DNA of 64,000 nt from Danxiaibacter sp048498555 (GTDB taxonomy: Bacteria; Bacteroidota; Bacteroidia; Chitinophagales; Chitinophagaceae). The stretch is from contig JBEHXT010000014.1 of the NCBI GenBank assembly GCA_048498555.1, positions 83,519 to 147,518 of the forward strand. The letters are read 5' to 3'. Position 1 is the first letter of the stretch, and the number at the start of each line of letters is the position of its first letter. This document shows, in pieces, positions 8,195 through 16,410 of the stretch. A model generated the notes under the pieces. It did not search any database. It worked only from the letters and a program-made list of their open reading frames with translations, and had not been told where the DNA came from. A program made the translations under genes and the position numbers.

Positions 8195-8785
8195 TTATTG
8201 TATACCGTAACTGCCTAATAAAGCTTTGTAATGATCGCTGTTTCTTCTTCTCAGGCTTTCGTTACCAACCAGCTCCTGAATGCGCATAAAGCCATCAAGT
8301 ATAGCTTCGGGCCTTGGAGGGCATCCTGGCACATACACATCAACCGGTATTACCTGGTCAATTCCCTGCAACACTGAATAAGTATCAAAAATTCCACCTG
8401 AAGAAGCGCAGGCACCAACAGCTAAAACCCAGCGCGGCTCAGCCATTTGCAAATAAACCTGTCTCAATACGGGCGCCATTTTTTTGGCAATGGTACCCAT
8501 TACCATTAAAAGGTCGCACTGACGAGGAGTAAAGCCCAATCGCTCAGAACCAAATCGAGAAAGATCATAATGAGAACCCATTGTAGCCATGAATTCTATA
8601 CCGCAGCAGGATGTTGCAAAGGGTAAAGGCCAAAGAGAATTTTTACGTGCCAGAGTTATGGTCTTTTCCAGTGAGGTCGCAAAAAATCCCTGTCCTTGAA
8701 GCCCTTCCGGCATTTCTGCCAGTGCGATGTTATCATAGATATCAGCCTGCTTCGGATGAATATTGAATTGAACGGGACGTGACAT
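8195..8785 (-). CDS. nuoB: NADH-quinone oxidoreductase subunit B (cluster N2)
   Basis: NuoB holds cluster N2, the last iron-sulfur centre before quinone. The ligands are visible as the tandem cysteines in ATSCCGIEFMA (near residue 60), the cysteine in VGACASSGG (near 125) and the one in VPGCPPRPEAIL (near 155). The 196 residues include a short N-terminal extension and a C-terminal tail rich in charged residues. A possible own promoter lies upstream, and a hairpin separates the gene from nuoA. Confidence 0.98.
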   Translation of the reverse strand: MSRPVQFNIHPKQADIYDNIALAEMPEGLQGQGFFATSLEKTITLARKNSLWPLPFATSCCGIEFMATMGSHYDLSRFGSERLGFTPRQCDLLMVMGTIAKKMAPVLRQVYLQMAEPRWVLAVGACASSGGIFDTYSVLQGIDQVIPVDVYVPGCPPRPEAILDGFMRIQELVGNESLRRRNSDHYKALLGSYGIQ

Positions 8786-8869
8786 ACTAATTTATTTTAA
8801 TATAACATTCATTGCCCTGACAGCAATAATGTTACAAGCATAATTTATTACTAGATCAATTTCTATCGG

Positions 8870-8877
8870 CAAAAATA
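8870..8877 (-). promoter_or_regulatory. Possible -7 element for nuoB
   Basis: On the minus strand these bases read TATTTTTG, a match to the Bacteroidota -7 consensus TAnnTTTG, 84 bases upstream of nuoB. No good -33 TTTG is present at the usual 19-base spacing. An internal promoter would make sense because the nuoA message may end at the hairpin 8940-8970. Confidence 0.35.
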
Positions 8878-8939
8878 GGTTAGACTTGGCAATTGAGCTA
8901 ATACATTTGATCTTTAATTTAGCTCGCCCATTCAAAATG

Positions 8940-8970
8940 AAAAGAGCAGGTTTTGCAAGCCCGCTCTTTT
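8940..8970 (-). terminator. Hairpin between nuoA and nuoB (terminator or attenuator)
   Basis: AAAAGAGC pairs with GCTCTTTT, with further inner pairs (GG/CC and TT/AA) around a TGC loop. It begins 18 bases after the nuoA stop. On the minus strand it is followed by TTTTCATTTTG, and on the plus strand by an even better U tract. It should stop or reduce transcription from nuoA into nuoB. Confidence 0.65.
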
Positions 8971-8988
8971 ATATTTTTTAACTTCTTG

Positions 8989-9387
8989 TTAGTCTTCCCA
9001 TTGAAGCGCTTTCTTCTTGATGATATAAACAAATCCAACAAGAAAGAATGCAACAAACAGCAAAACTTCCCAGAAACCGGTCCAGCCGAGCTCTTTAAAG
9101 TTTACCGCATATGGATAAAAAAAGATCACTTCAACATCGAATAATACAAAGAGGATGGCCACGAGAAAATATTTGATGGCCATTGGAGCGCGGGCATTAC
9201 CATGGCTTTCTATACCGCTGGCAAAGTTCTCCAGCTTATCTGATGTCTTTCTTTTAGGCCCCAATAAATGAGAAGCAACCATCATTACTATAACAATACC
9301 GATGGCAACCAATAATTGAATACCTATTTGAAAGTAATTAGCTGAGGAATTCACGTCTGCATCCAGTAAAATCGTCAATGCACTCAT
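8989..9387 (-). CDS. nuoA: NADH-quinone oxidoreductase subunit A
   Basis: NuoA is a small three-helix membrane subunit near the quinone site of complex I. From the ATG at 9387 it has 132 residues, the normal family length, with three hydrophobic segments and the conserved ENFASGIESHGNAR and FDVEVIFFYPYAVNF loops. An in-frame ATG at 9459 would add 24 residues, but a promoter -7 box (9407-9414) lies inside that extension, so I prefer the shorter form. This is the first gene of the nuo operon. A hairpin follows the stop. Confidence 0.96.
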   Translation of the reverse strand: MSALTILLDADVNSSANYFQIGIQLLVAIGIVIVMMVASHLLGPKRKTSDKLENFASGIESHGNARAPMAIKYFLVAILFVLFDVEVIFFYPYAVNFKELGWTGFWEVLLFVAFFLVGFVYIIKKKALQWED

Positions 9388-9406
9388 GGTAAAATCTTTA
9401 ATGCCG

Positions 9407-9414
9407 CAAAAATA
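9407..9414 (-). promoter_or_regulatory. -7 element of the nuo operon promoter
   Basis: The minus strand reads TATTTTTG (TAnnTTTG) 19 bases before the nuoA ATG, with TTTT 19 bases further upstream where TTTG would be expected. It sits just downstream of the terminator of the preceding gene. Transcription would start roughly 7 bases later, giving a very short leader and deciding the nuoA start. Confidence 0.6.
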
Positions 9415-9511
9415 AGGGCAAAGAAGGGTAAAAAAAATCAATGACGTAAAAAATGTCATGGGAATGTAACATGTACGGTTAGGCGGCCTACAAGGGCAGT
9501 GCCTAAAAATA

Positions 9512-9541
9512 TTAAAGCTCCTTTTGTGGAAGGAGCTTTAA
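9512..9541 (-). terminator. Intrinsic terminator after the TPR gene
   Basis: A perfect 12-base-pair stem (TTAAAGCTCCTT with AAGGAGCTTTAA) and a 6-base loop lies 23 bases after the stop of the TPR gene. It is followed on the minus strand by ATATTTTTAGG. It isolates the TPR operon from nuoA. Confidence 0.85.
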
Positions 9542-9564
9542 TACTATATGTAAATCAGATTTAA

Positions 9565-11250
9565 CTATTTACCTGAGCTTTGTTTGGGTTTGTTAGCGGG
9601 ACTGCTTTTTTGATTATTTCTTTTCTTAACGCTATTTAACTGATCCAGGAATTGTTTGTATTGAACATTAGCCGGATCGAATCTAACAGCTTCTTCAAAT
9701 TCAGCAATTGAGCTGTCAATGTTTTTAGCTGTGTTAGCATAGTAACCGCCCTGGATTGCATGGTAATAAGCAATAACCTGTGCGTTCTTTGTTGTATCCT
9801 TCATCAGGAACGTAATATACTCGGTAATCGGAGCAACGGCTTTAGTGCCTGTGCTATCCTGTGCCTGAGCGCTTTTCAAAAGCATCGTGTAACCGTAAGG
9901 CTGGTCAGGATATTTTTCTTTGTAGATCGTTGCCATGCTGTCTGCAACAACATAATCTTTTGCACCTAATGCAGCATCACCCAGGTTGTAGATATCAGCA
10001 TTTGATGGTTTTGTATTTAAAGCATAGCTTTTTTTCAACCAATCATATCTTTCTGTAGGCTTGTTTGCTTTTTTATAGATAGACGCAATAGTATCGGCAT
10101 ATCCCATTTTATTTGCCTGAACTGTGTCAATTTCCATTGCTTTTGAAAGATAGGAAACCGCAGAATCTTCATAGCCTGGCGCTTTTTTATAAATATCAGC
10201 AGCGATCTTGTAGGCATCTACCGGAACTGTTGTAAGCGTTTGCTTTGCAAAGAAGTTCGTAATAGCAGCCCTTGCCTGATCTGGCTGGTGCAACCTGTCA
10301 TAGTTGTAAGCATACAAAAGATTAATTGGAGCATAGTCTTTACAAGCACCAGCTTCCATTTGTTTTGCTTTATCTAATGACTCCTGGTATTTACCAGCAC
10401 GGAACAGATAGTCAGCCTGGAAGAAATCAGTTTTACAATCTTTATCAGCGTTAGCTACATATTTTTCGATATATTCTTTTGCAGCATTAATATCTTTTTC
10501 CTGGTAATACCTGAAGTAGTTGAGATAAACCGGTGCATAAGTAGGATCTGCAGATATAGCTTTACCATACCATTCGTTCATAGCATCCAGGTTGTTCTGG
10601 CTTTGATAAATCTTTCCTATTCTATAGTCTGCTTTAGCGTAATTAGGGTTTCTGTTCAATGCTTCGCGGAAAGCTTCAACAGCTTCACCACCTTTATCAC
10701 TTCCTAATTTAAGATAGTTGATACCCAGGTTAACAGGAATTTCAGGATTTGTTTTGTCAATTGCCATTGCCTGTTTCAACTTGTCGATGGCATACTGAGG
10801 ATCACCTTGTTTACTGCTACCGTCAGCGTTTGCTTTACCAATTGCGTTCAGGATGTCAGCGTTAGGAACACCTTTTGTTTTTCCTTTAGTACCGGTTGTG
10901 CTTGTGATTGCCTGCTCAAATTTTTGTTTAGCTCCATTTACATCACCGCCACTTAACAGTTCAGTATTTCCCATCCCAACCCACAACCAGGGGTCGTTCA
11001 CACCTTCGTTTAATTTTTGCTGGTACAAAGCTTTTGCACCGGCTACATCCTCATTGGCTATCATTGCCTGCCCTAGCCAATAGATGGAATAAGCGTCTTT
11101 TGGCTTATCATTTACCACTTTTTGCAATGTTTCCAAGGCACTTTTAGTTTTCTCGTAGTAGAGGAATTTTATTCCGTCCTCAACTTTCTGAGAAAAAGCT
11201 GTAACAGTAGCAAACCCAAGAGATAAAAATGTTAAAGCTGTTTTCTTCAT
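9565..11250 (-). CDS. Exported tetratricopeptide-repeat protein
   Basis: A 561-residue protein with a signal peptide (MKKTALTFLSLGFATVTAFS) and TPR-like helical repeats along most of its length, for example NPEIPVNLGINYLKLG, NPNYAKADYRIGKIY and DPANVQYKQFLDQL. The C-terminus is basic and low-complexity (KKRNNQKSSPANKPKQSSGK). TPR proteins are protein-interaction scaffolds; no enzyme motif is seen. It is the last gene of a minus-strand operon after a small membrane protein and a PstS-like lipoprotein. In other Bacteroidota such TPR/PstS-like pairs often stand beside ExbB/ExbD/TonB genes, which are absent here. Confidence 0.85.
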   Translation of the reverse strand: MKKTALTFLSLGFATVTAFSQKVEDGIKFLYYEKTKSALETLQKVVNDKPKDAYSIYWLGQAMIANEDVAGAKALYQQKLNEGVNDPWLWVGMGNTELLSGGDVNGAKQKFEQAITSTTGTKGKTKGVPNADILNAIGKANADGSSKQGDPQYAIDKLKQAMAIDKTNPEIPVNLGINYLKLGSDKGGEAVEAFREALNRNPNYAKADYRIGKIYQSQNNLDAMNEWYGKAISADPTYAPVYLNYFRYYQEKDINAAKEYIEKYVANADKDCKTDFFQADYLFRAGKYQESLDKAKQMEAGACKDYAPINLLYAYNYDRLHQPDQARAAITNFFAKQTLTTVPVDAYKIAADIYKKAPGYEDSAVSYLSKAMEIDTVQANKMGYADTIASIYKKANKPTERYDWLKKSYALNTKPSNADIYNLGDAALGAKDYVVADSMATIYKEKYPDQPYGYTMLLKSAQAQDSTGTKAVAPITEYITFLMKDTTKNAQVIAYYHAIQGGYYANTAKNIDSSIAEFEEAVRFDPANVQYKQFLDQLNSVKKRNNQKSSPANKPKQSSGK

Positions 11251-11272
11251 TTTCTGTTTTTTATACTAGTGA

Positions 11273-12214
11273 TTAATCGGTACTCTCTTTTATATTACTT
11301 GTACGTATGCCAAAATACATTTTGGCGGGTACAAGATAAGATCTTCTAAAAATAAGCTGGCCTCTTTCCACACTCATAAAATTAAGAAATCCGGTCCCTA
11401 AACCGGAATAGTTCTCCTTCACAACATAATACAAAGGCCGTACCAAAGGATATTGCGCGTAACTAATAGTTGATTGAGAAGGTTTTGCAAATGTGCTATC
11501 CTCCTTGCAGGTGGTGCATTGCAGCAAAGCAAAACGAATGGTTTTCCTATAGGCTTTTTGCTCGGGGTCCTGATCGTTACCCACCCAGCTTGAACCTACG
11601 AAACCGATGGCATTCTGGTTTCTTGCAACATAATCAATCACTTCCCTGCTGCCGTTTGCCGCTGTAACATTGCCACCAAAATTTCCACCTTTTAAAACAG
11701 AGTCTTTCAAAAATCTTACCGTACTTGTTGCGTTTTTTCCATCAACAACTATAGTCTTCGAAGAATCTTTTCCGCTAAGAAAATCCTTCATTTGAGCCAT
11801 GGTAAAGACACTGTCTTTTCCGTTATAATTAATGATAACACTAACCGCATCATATGCAAGCACATCATAGTTAGGATGATACTTGAGTTTCGTGGTGTAA
11901 TACTTATCTTCATCCACAGTTAGCCCTCTGGCAATCACAATCATTCTTACGCTATCACTCTGGAGGTCCCGCAAACAATCTGCTTCTGATTTATAAGTAG
12001 GGATAATCTTAGCATCCGGAAAAGAAGACTCATACACTTTAATCTGTTCATCTATAACCGGCTTAAAACTTTCATCAACACTTATGTTGATTACTCCCTT
12101 CTTATAGGTATCGTTATCTCTGTTTTTGTTATTTCCGGCGCCATTACCACATGCAGTAAAAATAGCTCCCAGAAAAATAACGACTGCCAATTTACACAAT
12201 ATTTTCTCTGCCAT
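11273..12214 (-). CDS. PstS-family substrate-binding lipoprotein
   Basis: The 313-residue protein has a lipoprotein signal (VVIFLGAIFTACGN, Cys near residue 22) and the periplasmic binding-protein architecture of the PstS-like family: GVINISVDESFKPVIDEQ, the hinge region YDAVSVIINYNGKD, and NATSTVRFLKDSVL. Classical PstS binds phosphate for PstCAB import, but no pst transporter genes are nearby, so the ligand is uncertain. The start is 3 bases after the stop of the small membrane protein, indicating translational coupling. The TPR gene follows after 22 bases. Confidence 0.85.
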   Translation of the reverse strand: MAEKILCKLAVVIFLGAIFTACGNGAGNNKNRDNDTYKKGVINISVDESFKPVIDEQIKVYESSFPDAKIIPTYKSEADCLRDLQSDSVRMIVIARGLTVDEDKYYTTKLKYHPNYDVLAYDAVSVIINYNGKDSVFTMAQMKDFLSGKDSSKTIVVDGKNATSTVRFLKDSVLKGGNFGGNVTAANGSREVIDYVARNQNAIGFVGSSWVGNDQDPEQKAYRKTIRFALLQCTTCKEDSTFAKPSQSTISYAQYPLVRPLYYVVKENYSGLGTGFLNFMSVERGQLIFRRSYLVPAKMYFGIRTSNIKESTD

Positions 12215-12217
12215 ACC

Positions 12218-12460
12218 TTAATATTCTTTCTTAACGCTTCTATACATTCTGAAAGAGCCATACAAAATACAAAGCCCGCCAAACAAATACCTCATCAGCG
12301 GATCCAGTTCTGAGAGTGCGGATGAAAACGGAAGGTTCCATTTCGATCCAAAAAACACAACAATGCCCACTGACAGTATTAGTAGAGATATCGCAACTCC
12401 ATAAACAGTACGCATTAAGGTCAAACTTTTCCGTTGCCTTGTCCTGAAATTATTCTCCAT
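12218..12460 (-). CDS. Small two-helix membrane protein of unknown function
   Basis: An 80-residue product with two hydrophobic segments (VYGVAISLLILSVGIVVFFG and LMRYLFGGLCILYGSFRMY) and basic ends. I use the ATG at 12460; the frame can be extended by two codons to a GTG. It is first in the operon with the PstS-like lipoprotein and TPR protein, with 3 bases to the next start, so it probably anchors or assists that system. I do not recognise a named family. Confidence 0.75.
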   Translation of the reverse strand: MENNFRTRQRKSLTLMRTVYGVAISLLILSVGIVVFFGSKWNLPFSSALSELDPLMRYLFGGLCILYGSFRMYRSVKKEY

Positions 12461-12721
12461 TATCACAATAATTAAAATACGGCTCGGGCAAGATATAAAA
12501 TTTTAGTTTTTATTTTTTATAAAATTCTGTAATCTGAATGTTTTTTTACCGCGAACCGAAAGATGAAATAATTAAATATGCTTATAAAATAATTAACATT
12601 TGTTATTTATAGGGATGGAAAACATCGCCTGATAATATAGACTTCAAAAAGAAAAATTTCCATAAATGCTGATTATAAGCAGGATGATGCGGGTTTCAAA
12701 GCCGGAATATCCTGCGAACAT

Positions 12722-12729
12722 TATCTTTG
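12722..12729 (+). promoter_or_regulatory. -7 element directly before the phosphatase start
   Basis: TATCTTTG matches TAnnTTTG exactly and ends 5 bases before the ATG at 12735. Transcription starting at the usual distance would place the first base at or next to the start codon, which suggests a leaderless or nearly leaderless message. No clear -33 element is seen. Confidence 0.6.
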
Positions 12730-12734
12730 CAGCC

Positions 12735-13193
12735 ATGAAAATTTTAATGGTATGCCTCGGCAATATTTGCAGAAGCCCATTAGCTGAAGGCATTTTACAG
12801 GATAAAGTGAACAAATATCATTTAAAGTGGACGATAGATAGTGCTGGCACAGGCAATTATCATATTGGAGAACCACCGCACCATTTGTCTCAGAAAGTCG
12901 CTTTAATGAATAATGTTGACATAAGCGGCCAATGCTGCAGGCAATTCAGGAAGGAGGACATAAAAAAATTTGATAAGATCTATGTAATGGATAGCCAGAA
13001 TTATATAGATGTAAAAAGCATCAGTAACGACTTTTGGGACGAAGGAAAAGTAGATCTTATAATGAACGAACTGTTTCCTGGTGAAAACAGAAATGTACCG
13101 GATCCCTGGTTTGGCGGGGAAGATGGCTTTCACAACGTTTTTGACATGCTAGACAAAGCTTGTGAAAAGATAATTGAAAAATACAGGGGCTGA
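12735..13193 (+). CDS. Low-molecular-weight protein-tyrosine phosphatase
   Basis: Cytosolic phosphatase of the LMW-PTP family, which hydrolyses phosphotyrosine. The P-loop C-x5-R-S is at the N-terminus (VCLGNICRSPLAEG; nucleophile Cys7, Arg13), and the general-acid motif DPWFGG is near residue 120. Length 152 fits. I start at the ATG that places the P-loop at the standard position and directly follows a -7 promoter box, not 69 bases earlier. Partners such as a tyrosine kinase or exopolysaccharide genes are not nearby, so a housekeeping role is possible. Confidence 0.95.
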   Translation: MKILMVCLGNICRSPLAEGILQDKVNKYHLKWTIDSAGTGNYHIGEPPHHLSQKVALMNNVDISGQCCRQFRKEDIKKFDKIYVMDSQNYIDVKSISNDFWDEGKVDLIMNELFPGENRNVPDPWFGGEDGFHNVFDMLDKACEKIIEKYRG

Positions 13194-13195
13194 CA

Positions 13196-13241
13196 TGTAC
13201 AGTTTTAAATGTACGATGTTAGACGTACGATGTTAGATGTG
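13196..13241. repeat. Word array D between phosphatase and hisS
   Basis: The short words GTACGATGTTAGAC, GTACGATGTTAGATG and related ATGTACAGTTTTAAATGTAC fill the first part of the 116-base gap. Only fragments of this word type are seen elsewhere (about 15150-15175). Confidence 0.5.
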
Positions 13242-13309
13242 ATTGGAGCAAAATTATTAAGGCTAATGGCTGACGCCATATGCTGGTTAACAAAAAGACA
13301 ATACAGAAA

Positions 13310-14680
13310 ATGGCAAAAATACAGGTGGGAATACCGCAGGGAACAAGAGATTTTTCGACAGATGTTGTTAGAAAACGTAATTATATTTTTTCAACAGTAC
13401 GCTCCATCTTTGAACTATATGGGTTTCAACCGTTGGAAACACCAACAATGGAAAACATAGAAACCTTAATGGGCAAATATGGAGAGGAAGGCGATAAACT
13501 TATTTTCAAGGTATTGAATAACGGACTGGGCGATCCGAAAAATTTTGAAAAATCTAAAGCGGCATTTGAAAATGTATTGAACGGGAAAAATGATAAAAAC
13601 CTTACTGAGCGTGCTTTAAGGTATGACCTTACGATACCGTTTGCACGTTATGTGGCTATGAACCATGCTCAGCTCACTTTTCCGTTTAAACGTTACCAGA
13701 TTCAACCCGTTTGGCGCGCCGACCGTCCCCAAAAAGGCCGTTACCGCGAATTTTATCAATGCGATGCAGACGTTGTAGGAAGTTATTCCCTTTTAAATGA
13801 AGTGGAACTGGCTAATATTTATGCAGAAGTATTCAATCAGTTGAAAGTTGATGTGGAAATCCGCATCAACAATCGAAAAATACTGGCTGGCCTTGCTGAA
13901 TTATGCGGCGGGGCAGACAAGATGATGGATATTACCATTGCCATCGATAAGCTGGACAAAATCGGATTGGATAAGGTAAAAGAAGAACTGACGGCAAGAG
14001 GTTTACAGGAAAGCCAGATTGCACGCATTGAACAGTATCTCTCTATAGAAGGAACCAACGAAGAAAAGATTGAGCTGTTAACGCAACTGATGGGAGATAA
14101 TGAAACTGCGAAAAAAGGCATAGAGGAGATTACGTATGTACTAGACTATGCTTCCATTTCCGGCAACAACAAACTGGTAACGGACTTTACACTTGCGCGC
14201 GGCCTTAACTACTACACCGGAACCATATTTGAAGTAAAAGCTAAAAATGTACAAATGGGCAGCATAGGTGGCGGCGGCCGCTATGATGACCTTACTGGCC
14301 TGTTTGGTGTTCCGAATTTACCGGGTGTGGGCATTTCATTTGGTGTTGACCGTATCTATGATGTAATAGAAGAATTAAAACTTTTTCCTGAAGCGGTGCA
14401 AACCGGAACGCAGGTGCTGTTCTTCAACCTTGGCGATGCAGAAAGCAGAAAAGCATTTGAGCTGGCGCAACAATTAAGAGGAAAAGGTGTTAGATGTGAA
14501 CTGTACCACGAACAAGCCAAATTTGATAAACAATTTAAGTACGCCGAAAAAAAGAACATTCCTTTTATTGTAATTATTGGCAGCAAAGAATTAGAAGATG
14601 GTACCTATATGGTTAAAGACCTGAAGAAGAGTGAACAATTTGCCCTGAATCAAAATGAGCTTATCAACTTTTCTTTCTAA
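13310..14680 (+). CDS. hisS: Histidine--tRNA ligase
   Basis: Class II aminoacyl-tRNA synthetase charging tRNA-His; a tRNA-His gene is also in this window at 43075. The 456 residues begin MAKIQVGIPQGTRDFS. Motif 2 is seen in QIQPVWRADRPQKGRYREFYQCDAD split over two lines of homology, the histidine-specific LARGLNYYTGTIFE near residue 300, and motif 3 in GVGISFGVDRIYDV. The C-terminal anticodon-binding domain starts near 370. The ATG at 13310 is preferred over an upstream start 30 bases earlier because it matches the usual N-terminus. Confidence 0.97.
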   Translation: MAKIQVGIPQGTRDFSTDVVRKRNYIFSTVRSIFELYGFQPLETPTMENIETLMGKYGEEGDKLIFKVLNNGLGDPKNFEKSKAAFENVLNGKNDKNLTERALRYDLTIPFARYVAMNHAQLTFPFKRYQIQPVWRADRPQKGRYREFYQCDADVVGSYSLLNEVELANIYAEVFNQLKVDVEIRINNRKILAGLAELCGGADKMMDITIAIDKLDKIGLDKVKEELTARGLQESQIARIEQYLSIEGTNEEKIELLTQLMGDNETAKKGIEEITYVLDYASISGNNKLVTDFTLARGLNYYTGTIFEVKAKNVQMGSIGGGGRYDDLTGLFGVPNLPGVGISFGVDRIYDVIEELKLFPEAVQTGTQVLFFNLGDAESRKAFELAQQLRGKGVRCELYHEQAKFDKQFKYAEKKNIPFIVIIGSKELEDGTYMVKDLKKSEQFALNQNELINFSF

Positions 14681-14688
14681 ACAAAACT

Positions 14689-15144
14689 ATGCCTTATCTA
14701 ACTCAACATACAGCAGAGAGCCTCATTGCACGGATTAGCCGCCTTACACAGGACAGTACCCGCCAATGGGGAAAAATGAACGTAACTCAAATGCTTGCAC
14801 ATTGCGCCGCGGCTATTAAAATGGCATTTGCTGAAGAAGCCCCGGCTAAAACAATGTCGGCACCAGTTGCCGCTTTCGCAAGATGGATGTTCATAGACCT
14901 GCTTCCTTTTCCAAAGGGAGGCGTGCCTACGGCCGAAGAATTAGATGCTACCAAAAAGCTGGTGGTTACTGATGATTTTGACTATGAAAAGATGTCTCTG
15001 ATAGCACAGCTGGAGAAACTTACCAATACTCCGGAAGACTATTGGTTTAAGCCGCATCCTGTTTTTGGGCGAATGAACAGAAAAAAATGGGGCAAGCTTA
15101 TCTACAAGCATGTAGATCATCATCTGCGCCAGTTTAGTGAATAA
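14689..15144 (+). CDS. DUF1569 family protein (DinB-like)
   Basis: This 151-residue cytosolic protein resembles the DUF1569 family, part of the DinB-like four-helix metal-binding superfamily. Visible landmarks are QWGKMNVTQMLAHCAAAIKM near residue 27 and HPVFGRMNRKKWGKLIYKHVDHHLRQF at the C-terminus, whose histidines (HPVFG, HVDHH, and the earlier AHC) could form the metal site. The gene starts 8 bases after hisS, so it is probably co-transcribed. The reaction is unknown. Confidence 0.85.
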   Translation: MPYLTQHTAESLIARISRLTQDSTRQWGKMNVTQMLAHCAAAIKMAFAEEAPAKTMSAPVAAFARWMFIDLLPFPKGGVPTAEELDATKKLVVTDDFDYEKMSLIAQLEKLTNTPEDYWFKPHPVFGRMNRKKWGKLIYKHVDHHLRQFSE

Positions 15145-15248
15145 AACGATGACCGATCTACGCTGTTAGATGCCCGCCAGTACCGAATGTACGTTCAGGT
15201 AGGCGCAATATATTAGAGTAGATATAACGGCGGCGGCAATCCGCGGCA

Positions 15249-15279
15249 TTTGGTGCCTCGGCAATAACCCTTATTTTTG
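15249..15279 (+). promoter_or_regulatory. Bacteroidota-type promoter for the mlaD-like operon
   Basis: TTTG at 15249-15252, a 19-base spacer and TATTTTTG at 15272-15279 match the -33/-7 consensus exactly. The following gene starts 117 bases downstream, leaving a leader of about 110 bases in which I see no clear structure. The rest of the 252-base gap before it has only fragments of a word array near 15150-15175. Confidence 0.75.
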
Positions 15280-15396
15280 CTGCCAGCGTTTATTGCGGAC
15301 CAGTATTTGTTTGGGTATTTATGTTGATCAATTTGTTTTCAGGCGTTGAGCGACACATAAGAAATACCCGGCCAAATCAATAATAAAAACACACGG

Positions 15397-16410
15397 ATGA
15401 AAATTTCTAATGAAACTAAGATCGGCGCGCTAACTGCAGTAGCAATCGCATTACTTATACTTGGGTTTAATTTTCTGAAAGGCAAAAGCCTTTTCAGATC
15501 AGGCTTTTTTCTGTATGCGAAATATGATAATACCAAGGGTTTGCTTCCCTCCCATCCGGTTTTAATAAACGGATACCAGGTTGGATCAGTATATGAAATT
15601 GAAGCGGCTGACAAAAACGTAAAAGAAATCCTTGTCACAATCAAGCTTAACCACTCTTATAATATCCCTGCAAACTCAGAAGCATCCATAAAGGATAACC
15701 CTTTGGGTACGCCCAGCATGGACATTAAATTGGGAACCAGTAATTCTTACCTTCAGTCAGACGATACGTTGCGCAGCTCAAAAGCCGGAGGATTATTGGA
15801 CGCTGTTACTGCGAAGCTCGGCCCGGTGGCTGATCAGCTTACAGTTACACTTAGCTCACTTGACTCCTTATTAAGAAACGCCAATGGTGTATTAGATCCG
15901 CATACAAAAGGCAATTTGCAGAGTGTTATTGCCAATTTAAACAGTGCTACTGCAAGCATGGTGAAATCTTCAGCATCATTACAAACAATGCTCAATACAC
16001 AAACAGGTGCCCTGGCAAATACACTCAATAATGTGAGCAGCTTTTCTGAAGCGCTCGCATCTAACAAAGAGAAGTTGAACAGCACCATGAGCAATATTGA
16101 AAAGACAACGGAAAATCTTTCTAAAGCAGATATTGACGGCGTTGTAAACAACCTGAAGTCATCAGTGGAAAAATTGAACAGCACAATGGAAAAAGTGAAT
16201 TCCACCGACGGGTCGCTTGGTTCACTCATTAATGATAAAGCGCTGTACACCAATCTTAACAATACTGTTCGCAGCCTGAATACTTTAATGGACGATCTTC
16301 GTGTGCATCCTAAGCGCTATGTAAATATTTCGGTATTTGGCAAAAAAGACAAAGGCAACTACCTTACACAGCCGATTAGCGATACCGTTACCACATCCAC
16401 TACAAAATGA
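15397..16410 (+). CDS. MCE/MlaD-family lipid-transport protein
   Basis: The 337-residue protein has one N-terminal membrane segment (IGALTAVAIALLILGFNFL), then an MCE domain (residues about 40-115, with LFRSGFFLYAKYDNTKGLLP and SEASIKDNPLGTPSMDIKLG) and a long helical C-terminal tail with many Ser/Asn. MlaD-type proteins sit in the inner membrane as hexameric rings that carry phospholipids between membranes. The ABC partners MlaE/MlaF are not in the window. It overlaps the next gene by 4 bases (ATGA). Confidence 0.92.
   Translation: MKISNETKIGALTAVAIALLILGFNFLKGKSLFRSGFFLYAKYDNTKGLLPSHPVLINGYQVGSVYEIEAADKNVKEILVTIKLNHSYNIPANSEASIKDNPLGTPSMDIKLGTSNSYLQSDDTLRSSKAGGLLDAVTAKLGPVADQLTVTLSSLDSLLRNANGVLDPHTKGNLQSVIANLNSATASMVKSSASLQTMLNTQTGALANTLNNVSSFSEALASNKEKLNSTMSNIEKTTENLSKADIDGVVNNLKSSVEKLNSTMEKVNSTDGSLGSLINDKALYTNLNNTVRSLNTLMDDLRVHPKRYVNISVFGKKDKGNYLTQPISDTVTTSTTK

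Noticed and set aside
15280..15396. Riboswitch in the leader of the MCE gene
   Set aside because: The 110-base leader shows no strong paired elements or known aptamer core.
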